DNA from: CAYULW01 sp964445815
GTDB lineage: Bacteria; Bacteroidota; Bacteroidia; Flavobacteriales_E; Vicingaceae
NCBI GenBank assembly: GCA_964445815.1
Contig: CAYULW010000011.1
Span: 1 to 64,000 of the forward strand
Reading direction: 5' to 3'
Length of the DNA stretch: 64,000 bases
Under the pieces are notes generated by a model, which did not search any database, was not told the DNA's origin, and worked only from the letters and a program-made list of their open reading frames with translations. How positions within the stretch are numbered: the stretch's first letter is position 1; every line of letters begins with the position of its first letter. Shown one piece after another: positions 43,791 through 52,455 of the stretch. The position numbers and the translations under genes were made by a program.

Positions 43791-45578
43791 TTAAATTGAC
43801 ATGATATAATCAATCAGATTTTCCTCTTTGCTCAACTCTAACTTTTTTCGAAGGCGGTATCGTGCTACCTCTATTGTTTTTGCAGGTAAGTTTAAAAGAT
43901 TGGCAACCTCCTTGGTGGTTAAGTTTAACCTTAGTAAGGCTGACAATCTTAACTCTTTGTTTGTTAAGGCCGGATGTTTTTGCTTTATGTTTGAAAAGAA
44001 ATCGACGTGAACGTCTTCAAAGTACAATTTAAACTCTTTCCATACCTGTTCAGAGCTCCTAACTTGATCCAACTCTTTGTCCAGCAAATTAATTTGTTGC
44101 GTTAAGTCATCATCATTTAGCTTCTCTTTTGTCTCTTCAAGTTTACGTTTAAGCTGGGTTAACTTCTTATTCTTATCGATCATCTGAAGGGTGTAGGTCG
44201 ATAACTTCTTTTTAGCTAAGCTTACCTCTTCTTTTAGGTTTCGGTTGGTCCGTTCCTTTTCTTTCAAGACAAGTTCAAGTGCTTTTCTTTCTGCTTTTTT
44301 CTTTTTGTAGACATAAAGTAGAACAATAACTGAGATTATCAGTATTAAAAATAAAGAGGCGAGTACTACATTTTTTTTGAGTTGTTTTAGCTCAGCGCTT
44401 TTTTGCTGAGTTTCTAATCTGGAGGCTTCTATTTTGTCTTCTTTGATTTTATTTAAAAACCTTACTTTTCGATCAAAAGCATCCAGTTTAGCTTGAAGTT
44501 CCCGGTTATCAAGGCTGTCTTTCTTGGCATCATGTCGGTTTCTGTATAGTATCGCCGACTTATAATCTCCTTTTAACTCGAAAATTTTAGCCTTGACTTC
44601 CATTAAACCAAGCGTAGAATAAAACGGGATCAAATCCGGTGCTGTTGTTTCCGCCAATTTTACATAATCAGAAGCTTTTTCAACTCGACCAAGATCTAGA
44701 TACACGTAGGCTAATCTCAGGTAGGAATCGATAACTTTTTTAGTATCACCAATTTCTTTAAAAATCTCCAAAGCCTTTAAGCTATAATCAATTGAGCGAT
44801 CATATTGTTCTTGTAATGCATAAAACTCATTTAAGTTATCGTATACTATCGCCTTGCCTCTCTCAAAATTGGCTTCTTTCCAGTAATTCAATGCCTTTTC
44901 ATAGCACGTGTATGCAGAGTCATAAAATGCTTCAAAAGTGTATGCTCTTGCCAAATTATTATACATTCCTCCAAGCTCAATCAGTTTATTTCGACCTTTA
45001 AACAAAGGCATTGCTTTTTTAGAGTATGCACGGCTTTCTTTATAGTTTTCAGTATGGGTATAGATGGTTGCTATGGCACTATAGGCAACTGCTAGAGAAG
45101 AAGTGTCCATCATGGCCTCTGCTCGTTGAACAGCTTGTTCCAGATTGCTTATTGCCAGATCATACAGCCCCAAATCTTGATACGCATAGGCTACGGGTAT
45201 CTGTGCTTTGGTTGCCATATTACTATCGCCTCTGGAAATAAAAATATCCTTCGCAGTATTTCCAGCAACAATGGCTTCTTCAAACTTTCCTTCTCGATTC
45301 AGCGCTCGTGCCTCAAAAAAGTAAGACAAAGCTCTCAATGAGTCTTCTCCTGTTTCTAAGGCTCTTTTTTTCGCTAATGCGGTATACTTTAAGGTAGAGT
45401 CTTCTCCTTTTGAATAGCCATAGGTTTGTCTGTAATGAAGCACCGCAATGTACAAATACGTATAAGCGGAAACACTATCATTTGTATGTACAACACCCTT
45501 AAGACTGTCAAGTGTGTTCTTAGCTGAAAGACCGTTAAAAAAAAGTAACGAGAAAATAAATAAGCACCTGTATATCAT
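43791..45578 (-). CDS. TPR protein with membrane helix and C-terminal LuxR-type HTH
   Basis: 595 residues: signal peptide (YRCLFIFSLLFFNGLSAK), TPR repeats (about 35-345), one membrane helix (about 400-420, VVLASLFLILIISVIVLLYVY), a long Lys/Glu coiled coil (about 420-505) and a C-terminal HTH (TNKELRLSALLRLNLTTKEVANLLNL...TIEVARYRLRKKLEL). The layout implies a periplasmic TPR sensor joined to a cytoplasmic DNA-binding domain, a one-component membrane-tethered regulator found in Bacteroidota. An exact -7 element (TATATTTG, minus strand 45648-45641) is 63 bases upstream. Target may include the adjacent T9SS surface gene. Confidence 0.85.
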   Translation of the reverse strand: MIYRCLFIFSLLFFNGLSAKNTLDSLKGVVHTNDSVSAYTYLYIAVLHYRQTYGYSKGEDSTLKYTALAKKRALETGEDSLRALSYFFEARALNREGKFEEAIVAGNTAKDIFISRGDSNMATKAQIPVAYAYQDLGLYDLAISNLEQAVQRAEAMMDTSSLAVAYSAIATIYTHTENYKESRAYSKKAMPLFKGRNKLIELGGMYNNLARAYTFEAFYDSAYTCYEKALNYWKEANFERGKAIVYDNLNEFYALQEQYDRSIDYSLKALEIFKEIGDTKKVIDSYLRLAYVYLDLGRVEKASDYVKLAETTAPDLIPFYSTLGLMEVKAKIFELKGDYKSAILYRNRHDAKKDSLDNRELQAKLDAFDRKVRFLNKIKEDKIEASRLETQQKSAELKQLKKNVVLASLFLILIISVIVLLYVYKKKKAERKALELVLKEKERTNRNLKEEVSLAKKKLSTYTLQMIDKNKKLTQLKRKLEETKEKLNDDDLTQQINLLDKELDQVRSSEQVWKEFKLYFEDVHVDFFSNIKQKHPALTNKELRLSALLRLNLTTKEVANLLNLPAKTIEVARYRLRKKLELSKEENLIDYIMSI

Positions 45579-45640
45579 AGAAAGTTTTTGTTCTTTACTG
45601 AACTAAATCATGGAGGAAAAGCGATCAACTTTTTCCGACA

Positions 45641-45648
45641 CAAATATA
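45641..45648 (-). promoter_or_regulatory. Putative -7 element for the TPR-LuxR gene
   Basis: Minus-strand TATATTTG matches TAnnTTTG exactly, 62 bases upstream of the ATG at 45578. No clear -33 box. Confidence 0.4.
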
Positions 45649-45716
45649 TAATTATGTGCACAGTTTATCACTATACACATTAAGCTGCGCTTGAACTATT
45701 TACATTACCATCACAT

Positions 45717-47111
45717 TTAACGATGTGGCAAAAATCGCTTCATTTGGTAAGAGGACACTACTGACTTCAACTTATGACTCAGAGCTTTTTTTGAAATGGA
45801 TTTTCCCTTTAAGTCTTCTTTGTAATAATTGAGTTCATGAACAATTCTACGCACTGCATAGTCGTAGAATTGTCTGGGATAGGTTCTTTTGAAATCAATC
45901 TCTCTATCTGTACTCACAGACCACTCCGGATGATGAATAATGTCTTTTTCAATTTGCTGATAAAGCCCCGTTCCTTTGATAGGATATGCAACAGTTATTG
46001 TGAATTGATCAGGATTAGCCGTCTTTAGATAATCAATTGTCAAGTTTATATCTTCCATCGTTTCTGTAGGATAACCTACCATAATGAACGTTCCGGCTTC
46101 CATTCCAAATTTTTTGGTAAGCCTCATCATGTCACTTACTTTATTAATATCCACTTGACGCTGCATCAAATCAATAATTCGCTGCGAGCCACTTTCTGCA
46201 CCTATCCATATTCTAAAGCAACCTGCCTGCTTTAACTGAGCAAGCACTTCTTTATTTAAGCGCTCTGCTCTCGTAATGCATTCAAAGGGAATAGAGATGT
46301 TTCTTTTTTGCATCTCTTCTGAAAAAGCGTTTAGCCATTTATGGCTTACCGTAAACACATCATCTACAAACCATAGAGCTTCAGCATTATACTCCTTAAT
46401 TAGCATTTCAACTTCATCAACAACTTGTTTTGGATTTCGCCTTCTGTAACTCTGTCCGTAAACTGCTGTGCTACACCACTGACAAGTGTAAGGACAACCT
46501 CTTTGAGTTGAAATGTTTAAGGTTCTCTTACCGTGATACTCCTGCCAGACAGCAAGATATTTTTCCAAATCGATTTTAGAACGATTTGGCAATGGCAATT
46601 CATCCAGTTGCTTTATCTTTTTTCGGGCTTCGTTCTTTATTAGCTGTCCTTCTCTATTTATAAAAGCTAGCCCATTAATGCCGGAAAGGTTTGCTCCCGA
46701 CTCTATGACTTTAAGCGTTTCCAACATGGTTTCCTCTCCCTCTCCAATTACCAAAAGGTCTGCCCCATTTTTTAGATAGTTCTCCCAATTGTATGTCACG
46801 TCGGGACCACCCATCAGTACTTTTGCCGACTTCGTTTCTTGCTGTGATCTCAACCATTTGACGAGTTCCAAAATAGTGACTTTGGTCATTAAATTGGTGT
46901 AAAAAGCAATCAGGTCCGGTTTAAGCTCCAGCACTTCTTTTTTCCATTGCGCTATGGAATAAAATGTCGAATCAAGTAATCGGTGGTTTTTGCCGTTTTG
47001 TTCTAAATAAGCAGATACATATAATAAGCCTAAAGGAGGATAAGGACGCATGATTTTCTGTTCCTTTTCATCTTCTTTCAAAAAGTAGCCATGTGTCAAA
47101 AGAGTGTTCAT
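45717..47111 (-). CDS. B12-binding-domain radical SAM protein (paralogue of the 30494 gene)
   Basis: 464 residues. A cobalamin-binding-like N-terminal domain (PYPPLGLLYVSAYLEQNG, VLMGGPDVTYNW, VIGEGEETMLE) is followed by C206, C210 and C213 in QRGCPYTCQWC, then FVDDVFT and GAESGSQRIIDLM. The start LLTHGYFLKEDEK parallels the 30494 protein, so the two are paralogues. It overlaps the upstream methyltransferase stop by 4 bases (AATGA), forming a two-gene operon. Substrate unknown. Confidence 0.9.
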   Translation of the reverse strand: MNTLLTHGYFLKEDEKEQKIMRPYPPLGLLYVSAYLEQNGKNHRLLDSTFYSIAQWKKEVLELKPDLIAFYTNLMTKVTILELVKWLRSQQETKSAKVLMGGPDVTYNWENYLKNGADLLVIGEGEETMLETLKVIESGANLSGINGLAFINREGQLIKNEARKKIKQLDELPLPNRSKIDLEKYLAVWQEYHGKRTLNISTQRGCPYTCQWCSTAVYGQSYRRRNPKQVVDEVEMLIKEYNAEALWFVDDVFTVSHKWLNAFSEEMQKRNISIPFECITRAERLNKEVLAQLKQAGCFRIWIGAESGSQRIIDLMQRQVDINKVSDMMRLTKKFGMEAGTFIMVGYPTETMEDINLTIDYLKTANPDQFTITVAYPIKGTGLYQQIEKDIIHHPEWSVSTDREIDFKRTYPRQFYDYAVRRIVHELNYYKEDLKGKSISKKALSHKLKSVVSSYQMKRFLPHR

Positions 47112-47926
47112 TTCTTTTCAGCTATGAGTATGTAATGATCTGCCACATCAGCGAAGATACTGAAGCGTGAAAAGACAAGATCCAGTCCTTTGAAAAAATT
47201 GAAAAGCCAAGTCTTGTTTTCAAATGCCTGCTCTATATATGAGGGAGGGACAAACAGTCCAATTGGTTTTATCCTTTTGATTTGATAATCAGAACCCAAG
47301 AACTTTATAACTGCTTTACTGGAATGATAATAGGTCCTCACTTTTACCCCTTCTACATTCGCAAAAACACCTTCTTTTTGTCTTCTCCTGAAAACTGAAC
47401 GAAACTGTCCCTTTATCAAAAAGTACAAACTTTCCATAAAACAAAAGCGAGGCATAATGACAAAAGCGAGCTGGTTACCACTTTGTTGAGCATGAGAAAC
47501 CTCAGAGCAAAACTCCTTCAGTTTATTATCATTTATACAGTTTAAACCTCCAAAATTTGAAAACAACAGGTCAGATTTTAAAAAGTTAGTATCATTAGCT
47601 ATCCCTTCAAAATTGAGAGTATAAAAACTGATTTTTTTTGCACGATGCAGCTGCGCATAATTGATCATTTTTTCAGAAACATCGGTCGCAATAACATCAT
47701 GTCCCATATTATAAAAATAGTCAGCATCTACACCGGTACCGCAATTGATTTCAAAGATGGTTTTTTGCAAGTGTAATGCTTTCGCCTTCTTTAAGGCCTT
47801 GTATACTTGAGCTCTTTGAAACCTTCCAATCAAAGTATCGGTAAAGTGGCAATCATAGGCCTCTGCCACATGATCAAAATCTTGACTTTTGTCCATGAAC
47901 TGCAAATAAACGGAACTCTCAGACAT
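47108..47926 (-). CDS. Class I SAM-dependent methyltransferase
   Basis: 272 residues. It begins with FDHVAEAYDCHF, then motif I FEINCGTGVDADYFYNMG and ATDVSEKMINYA, and a post-motif FSNFGGLNC. It resembles Methyltransf_11/25 small-molecule or sugar methyltransferases. First gene of an operon with the B12-type radical SAM gene, which it overlaps by 4 bases. Substrate unknown. Confidence 0.88.
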   Translation of the reverse strand: MSESSVYLQFMDKSQDFDHVAEAYDCHFTDTLIGRFQRAQVYKALKKAKALHLQKTIFEINCGTGVDADYFYNMGHDVIATDVSEKMINYAQLHRAKKISFYTLNFEGIANDTNFLKSDLLFSNFGGLNCINDNKLKEFCSEVSHAQQSGNQLAFVIMPRFCFMESLYFLIKGQFRSVFRRRQKEGVFANVEGVKVRTYYHSSKAVIKFLGSDYQIKRIKPIGLFVPPSYIEQAFENKTWLFNFFKGLDLVFSRFSIFADVADHYILIAEKK

Positions 47927-48059
47927 TCTTTGTTAAATTATAGCTGAATCAATACGAGGCAAAAGTTAAAGGCAGATCGAGTTCATTTCATTAAAGCCTT
48001 AATTATAAAACAATTCTTTTCTAAGAATTAGTATTTTGGCAAGAACAACATTGTTTAAC

Positions 48060-49046
48060 ATGCATTCAGATAAAAGCACAGAAGGCCTTGCCGTATTTAT
48101 AGGTAAAAGGTTTAAAAAAGTTTTAGGATTTGTCGTCTTACTTTCTGTACTCATCAGTGCTTTTAATGCTTATTACCGAAGTACGCAATATGTTGCTCAG
48201 AATCGGTTTTACATTACCAGTTCTGAATCGGTTAATTATAAATCCATTCTAGAAAAAGAATTCATCGACATCTCGGTTAATCCAAAAGACCTCCTTAGAA
48301 TAGAAAGTTTTGCTAACTCCAACATGCTTCTGTCCATTCTTAAAGAATCGATCTTGAATCAAAAAGAGAACTTTGATACAAGTGCCTATGAACAGTTAAA
48401 TTCTTTAACACATATTTCTGACTGGTTTGAAGTTTCTTTTACCGATTTAGGCGAAGTTGAATTGACCGTAGAACATTCAAACAGGGTCTTTGCAGACTTT
48501 TTAGTAAACGAAGCAATGCATGGAATAAACAACCTAAACAATGACTTTCTGGCCTCTTTTAAAAAGAATCAAATCAATGCTAGTAAAAAACAATTGACCA
48601 TGCTGAACAAAAAGAAATTAAGCATACTAGACAGTATCGATCAGGTTAGTCGCTTAATTAAAAGTGATGATTATTCTTTATTGGCCAGTCAATTAAAAAC
48701 TCAATTCAATAAAGGCAATCTGAATTCTTCCAGTATAGAAGCCTATTTAATGCAAAGAAATAGTCCTGAACAGCTAAGGTTAATGCTTCTTTTCCAAAAG
48801 CTTAAAAGCCTGGATGATCAAATTGAACTTTTTTCAAGAAATCAGGCCAATGATAATTGGAGCCTGGAAATGTTAAAGAATAAGACACCTTTTGTTACGC
48901 AAAGTAAACCGGCAAAAAGCAAATTTAGCTGGTACAATACTTTTATCAGTTTTTTAATGGCCTTTCTACTCAGTTTGTCTTTAGGCCTTTTTGTTATGGC
49001 TTTGCGTTTTCAATACGACGTCTATTTTAAGCTGCTTTTATCTTAA
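48060..49046 (+). CDS. Wzz-like chain-length determinant / polysaccharide co-polymerase-like protein
   Basis: About 328 residues from ATG 48060 (a TTG at 48036 in the same frame is possible). Two membrane helices (one near residue 20-40, VLGFVVLLSVLISAF, one near the end, FISFLMAFLLSLSLGLFVMAL) bracket a periplasmic domain with coiled-coil segments, the topology of Wzz/PCP proteins that set glycan chain length. There is no clear proline-rich second helix and no kinase domain. It is 27 bases upstream of a polytopic membrane protein. Confidence 0.6.
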   Translation: MHSDKSTEGLAVFIGKRFKKVLGFVVLLSVLISAFNAYYRSTQYVAQNRFYITSSESVNYKSILEKEFIDISVNPKDLLRIESFANSNMLLSILKESILNQKENFDTSAYEQLNSLTHISDWFEVSFTDLGEVELTVEHSNRVFADFLVNEAMHGINNLNNDFLASFKKNQINASKKQLTMLNKKKLSILDSIDQVSRLIKSDDYSLLASQLKTQFNKGNLNSSSIEAYLMQRNSPEQLRLMLLFQKLKSLDDQIELFSRNQANDNWSLEMLKNKTPFVTQSKPAKSKFSWYNTFISFLMAFLLSLSLGLFVMALRFQYDVYFKLLLS

Positions 49047-49073
49047 TGAGATGACTTATCCAATATTAAACCG

Positions 49074-50387
49074 ATGTGGATAACCCCTTTTTCTATATTT
49101 TGTGCCCTCTTCTTAATATTTGCTCTTACCTTTTGGTATTCAAAAACCAGGGTGTTTAAGCAGAAAGGGATAAACGTTAAGCTCTTGTTTTTTAGTCTAT
49201 GCATCAAACTCCTTGGCACATTCGCTTTTTGTTACACATATCAAGACATTTATAAGGGAGGAGATACGCTCCATTATCATGAAGATGCAAAAAACATAGC
49301 AAAGCATTTCTGGAATGACCCCAATACCTTTATTAAGAGTTGGATTTTTAATGTCGAAGCCAATAGTCAATCTACCTATTATTTTAAACATTATAAAAAA
49401 AGCTATAGAGAAGAAACAAACCCAAGAGAAATGCACCTTGTTCGTTTTATTGTTCCCTTCGAAATTCTATCTTTTGGTGGTTTTTATGCTTGCTCGCTTC
49501 TAATCTCTTTTTTAGCCTTTTCCAGTATATGGAAGATTTTCGAGATGCTGAAGCAGGTTTTCCCATCAAATCAATTTACAGTTGTTATTCTTTTTATTCC
49601 AAGTATTTTGTTTTGGACCGGAGGAATATTAAAAGATACAATTATTCTCTTTGCTACGGGATGGATTGTCTACTCTACTTTTCGGCTCATTTACTGCAAA
49701 AAAGGCATAAAACGCAATATGCTTATGATCCTATTTTGTCTTTACCTTATTTCAAGTATCAAGCCTTATATTTTAGTAGTTCTCATTCCTTGTCTAATGC
49801 TTTGGTTTGGTCTGGAATTAATTAAACGAATAGGTGATAAGTCATTCCGGATTCTAATTAGTCCTATGATTAGTTTTCTCATTATTGGTCTGATTTTTCT
49901 TATTCTAATCGGAGTTAAAGAAATATTAGGTGTTTATGGCAACTACTCTGAACTGATCGAATTCAGTAGTATTATCAGAGAAGGTTATGATAAAACACTA
50001 AGTGAAAATAGTTTGCTGCTTTCGGAAAGTAATCACGAGTTGTCTTTTAACAACATCCTTAAAGTTTTTTTCTCCATAAACTATCAACCTCTTCTGGGTC
50101 AGCACTGGAATTGGTTTTCACTACTCGCTTCTTTGGAAAATACAATATTGCTTTGTCTGACATTATTTGTCGTTTTATTTTCCATAATCAAGCCTAGGAA
50201 AACACTTAAAATAATCAGACATCCTTTTATTGCTTTTTGTTTGATCTATAGTTTGCTGTTTTCTGTTGGACTTGGTCTAAGCGTATCCAACTTTGGTGCA
50301 ATAATAAGGCTCAAATCAGCTTATCTGTTTTGTTATTGTATCCCTCTAACCATCCTGCTTTCAGAATTTAAAATTCACAGACAATAA
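49074..50387 (+). CDS. Polytopic membrane protein (GT-C- or polymerase-like, unassigned)
   Basis: 437 residues with about ten membrane helices. The first periplasmic loop carries YKGGDTLHYHEDAKNIAKHF, an acidic motif placed as in GT-C glycosyltransferases; the loop after the second helix contains TYYFKHYKKSY. It could be a GT-C enzyme or a Wzy-like polymerase, but no family signature is decisive. It follows the Wzz-like gene by 27 bases and converges on the T9SS gene ending at 50397. Confidence 0.6.
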   Translation: MWITPFSIFCALFLIFALTFWYSKTRVFKQKGINVKLLFFSLCIKLLGTFAFCYTYQDIYKGGDTLHYHEDAKNIAKHFWNDPNTFIKSWIFNVEANSQSTYYFKHYKKSYREETNPREMHLVRFIVPFEILSFGGFYACSLLISFLAFSSIWKIFEMLKQVFPSNQFTVVILFIPSILFWTGGILKDTIILFATGWIVYSTFRLIYCKKGIKRNMLMILFCLYLISSIKPYILVVLIPCLMLWFGLELIKRIGDKSFRILISPMISFLIIGLIFLILIGVKEILGVYGNYSELIEFSSIIREGYDKTLSENSLLLSESNHELSFNNILKVFFSINYQPLLGQHWNWFSLLASLENTILLCLTLFVVLFSIIKPRKTLKIIRHPFIAFCLIYSLLFSVGLGLSVSNFGAIIRLKSAYLFCYCIPLTILLSEFKIHRQ

Positions 50388-50396
50388 CTCAAAGCA

Positions 50397-52421
50397 TTAT
50401 TTATCTATGATAAGTTTGGTCATGAAGGCTTTTTCTCCTTCTTGAATGCTCAGAATATATAAGCCATTCTCAAGATGATTGAGATTTAACATCTTTTTTA
50501 CTCCTCTTAACCCTAATTCTCTATAAACCAGTTTACCATTAACATCATAAATGTTCAGTAATCCTGATTTTACTCTGTTGTTTAAGTTGATGCTAAATTC
50601 TCCGGTACTCGGATTTGGAGAAACGGACAGGTTTATTCGCTCACGCTGCTCGTATATTGCGGTAATAAAGGAAACAAAGGTATTCACTACACTATTGGTA
50701 ATCACCGGAGGATTAAAATCAAAATATATGGCAGCGCGATTGTAAATTGAAGTAGAATCCATCAAATTAGCATTCGGGCTAATTCGAAAATCAATATAAC
50801 CATTGCTTGCCGGCTCATTTGTTGTGCTGTCCACTAAGAAGATATTGTCAAAAATAAATTTTAGCTCTCTGCTTACAGGATCCAGCTCAGTAACAACTGA
50901 GTGGCTGGCATCCAAAAACTCAAAAGTAGAAAGATCCAAATCTGCCGATAAGGTATCCAAAACAACAACGCGATAAGCCGTATCATTTCCTGTATTTTGA
51001 AAACGAATGCGGTAATCTAAAATCGTATTATGTGGGACATAACCCAAAGAGTCTAATCCAACGGGGCTCACCTGTTTATCATTGGGATCAAAGGAGCAGG
51101 AAACACCTATTGCGCTATTCCCTGTTACATCACTTCCAACAACGATGTTTCCTCCATTATCTAAAATATATGCTGTTACATTACTCCTCAAAATGCTACC
51201 GATTGGCAAAACGGTAATGGAAGGTAAATCACAATAAATAATCCTACTTTCTTTGGCAAATGGAGCCAAATTCGAAAACGAGAAAAAAGCTGTGTCGCCT
51301 TTTACAGAGTCCGCATCAGCAGTGGTTATAGGGTGAAATGTAACAGATGAATCTTTTATAAAATAATAAACGCCATCTATTGTTGTGTTTCCTCTGTTCA
51401 GAATACGAGTAAAATTTGTATACAATGAGGCACATCTTGCTCTTGAATCTCTTGTGTATAAATCCAATAAATATTGGACATTATTTGATAGTCCAAACAT
51501 CACATTGTATGTTCCCAAGTTGCTCACAACTACTGTTTGAGTATCTGTCATTGTACTTGATGATCCGGTAGGAGGATATACAACAACTTGATGAGTACCC
51601 TGACTAACATCTCCAAACCTAAACTTCCCATTAGAGTTTGAGTAAGTTAAAAGCCCACTAGGCAGAATCTTCAGGTTCACAGATGGTATTCCCGTTTCCC
51701 CCGAATCAAACACATTATTAGAATTTGCATCAAAATATACCGTGCCTGTAATATTCGTTGTCTTCACCTCCAGAGCATTCCTCAAGAAAAGTGGTCCCCC
51801 CGGAGTCATAACTCTTAAGTCATAATTGCCTTCTCTAATACTGCTAGAGCTGAGATCAACGCTTAACTCCAAAGTGTCACTGGGTTTTGTTCTTGGTGAA
51901 ACTATCGAAGCCTGAATGGTGTCTCCATTTCTAAAGTAGTAAGGGTCAATCGTCACATTATTGAAATTAATGGCCCTGCCGGCAATTAGCGTATTGATCG
52001 TTTGGCCTTTAAATGCAACTTGTGGTGTAGCGCTCATTAAGGCCGTTGTATCTATTCTAAATGCATTGGACAATGTGAGCAAACCATGTGCCGGTGTGTT
52101 CATTTCCAAATCATAATAACCACTTGGGTATGATGTATTACTTAAGTCTAAATTCACTTCGATAAGTGTATTGGTATAGGCCTGTGTTATTGGCGCATTG
52201 ATTGTTGTTGTTCCCTTTTTGAAACTGGTTTGAATGGATGAAGATCCATTAAAAAAGTTCGTATTGCTACCCGCAATATCTACTCTTAGAATTTGACCAA
52301 TTTGCCCATTATCAGGAGAAACGGAAACGATGGTTTGGGCATTTGCCAATTGTATCAAAAAGAAACAAAACAAGAAAAAAGATAAGACTATTTTGGTTAA
52401 GGTTCTGGATAAAGTATTCAT
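50397..52421 (-). CDS. T9SS-sorted adhesin-like surface protein
   Basis: 674 residues: signal peptide (IVLSFFLFCFFLIQLANAQ), Ig/IPT-like repeats (about 30-215), an SdrD B/Cna-B-like domain (TGTVYFDANSNNVFDSGETG, about 225-310), a conserved beta domain found in many Bacteroidota surface proteins (CSFDPNDKQVSP ... YRIRFQNTGNDTAYRVVV ... IYFDFNPPVITN) and a type A T9SS sorting tail (LSVSPNPSTGEFSINLN ... LENGLYILSI). Likely a secreted or surface-attached protein. It lies 34 bases after the O-antigen ligase gene and may share its transcript. Confidence 0.85.
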   Translation of the reverse strand: MNTLSRTLTKIVLSFFLFCFFLIQLANAQTIVSVSPDNGQIGQILRVDIAGSNTNFFNGSSSIQTSFKKGTTTINAPITQAYTNTLIEVNLDLSNTSYPSGYYDLEMNTPAHGLLTLSNAFRIDTTALMSATPQVAFKGQTINTLIAGRAINFNNVTIDPYYFRNGDTIQASIVSPRTKPSDTLELSVDLSSSSIREGNYDLRVMTPGGPLFLRNALEVKTTNITGTVYFDANSNNVFDSGETGIPSVNLKILPSGLLTYSNSNGKFRFGDVSQGTHQVVVYPPTGSSSTMTDTQTVVVSNLGTYNVMFGLSNNVQYLLDLYTRDSRARCASLYTNFTRILNRGNTTIDGVYYFIKDSSVTFHPITTADADSVKGDTAFFSFSNLAPFAKESRIIYCDLPSITVLPIGSILRSNVTAYILDNGGNIVVGSDVTGNSAIGVSCSFDPNDKQVSPVGLDSLGYVPHNTILDYRIRFQNTGNDTAYRVVVLDTLSADLDLSTFEFLDASHSVVTELDPVSRELKFIFDNIFLVDSTTNEPASNGYIDFRISPNANLMDSTSIYNRAAIYFDFNPPVITNSVVNTFVSFITAIYEQRERINLSVSPNPSTGEFSINLNNRVKSGLLNIYDVNGKLVYRELGLRGVKKMLNLNHLENGLYILSIQEGEKAFMTKLIIDK

Positions 52422-52455
52422 GAGTGATTTTTCGTTTAATGCGCTTCTAATTTAG

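Noticed and set aside
44792..45341. Several open frames on the plus strand inside the TPR-LuxR gene.
   Set aside because: They are antisense to a strongly supported gene, with no start signals or protein patterns.
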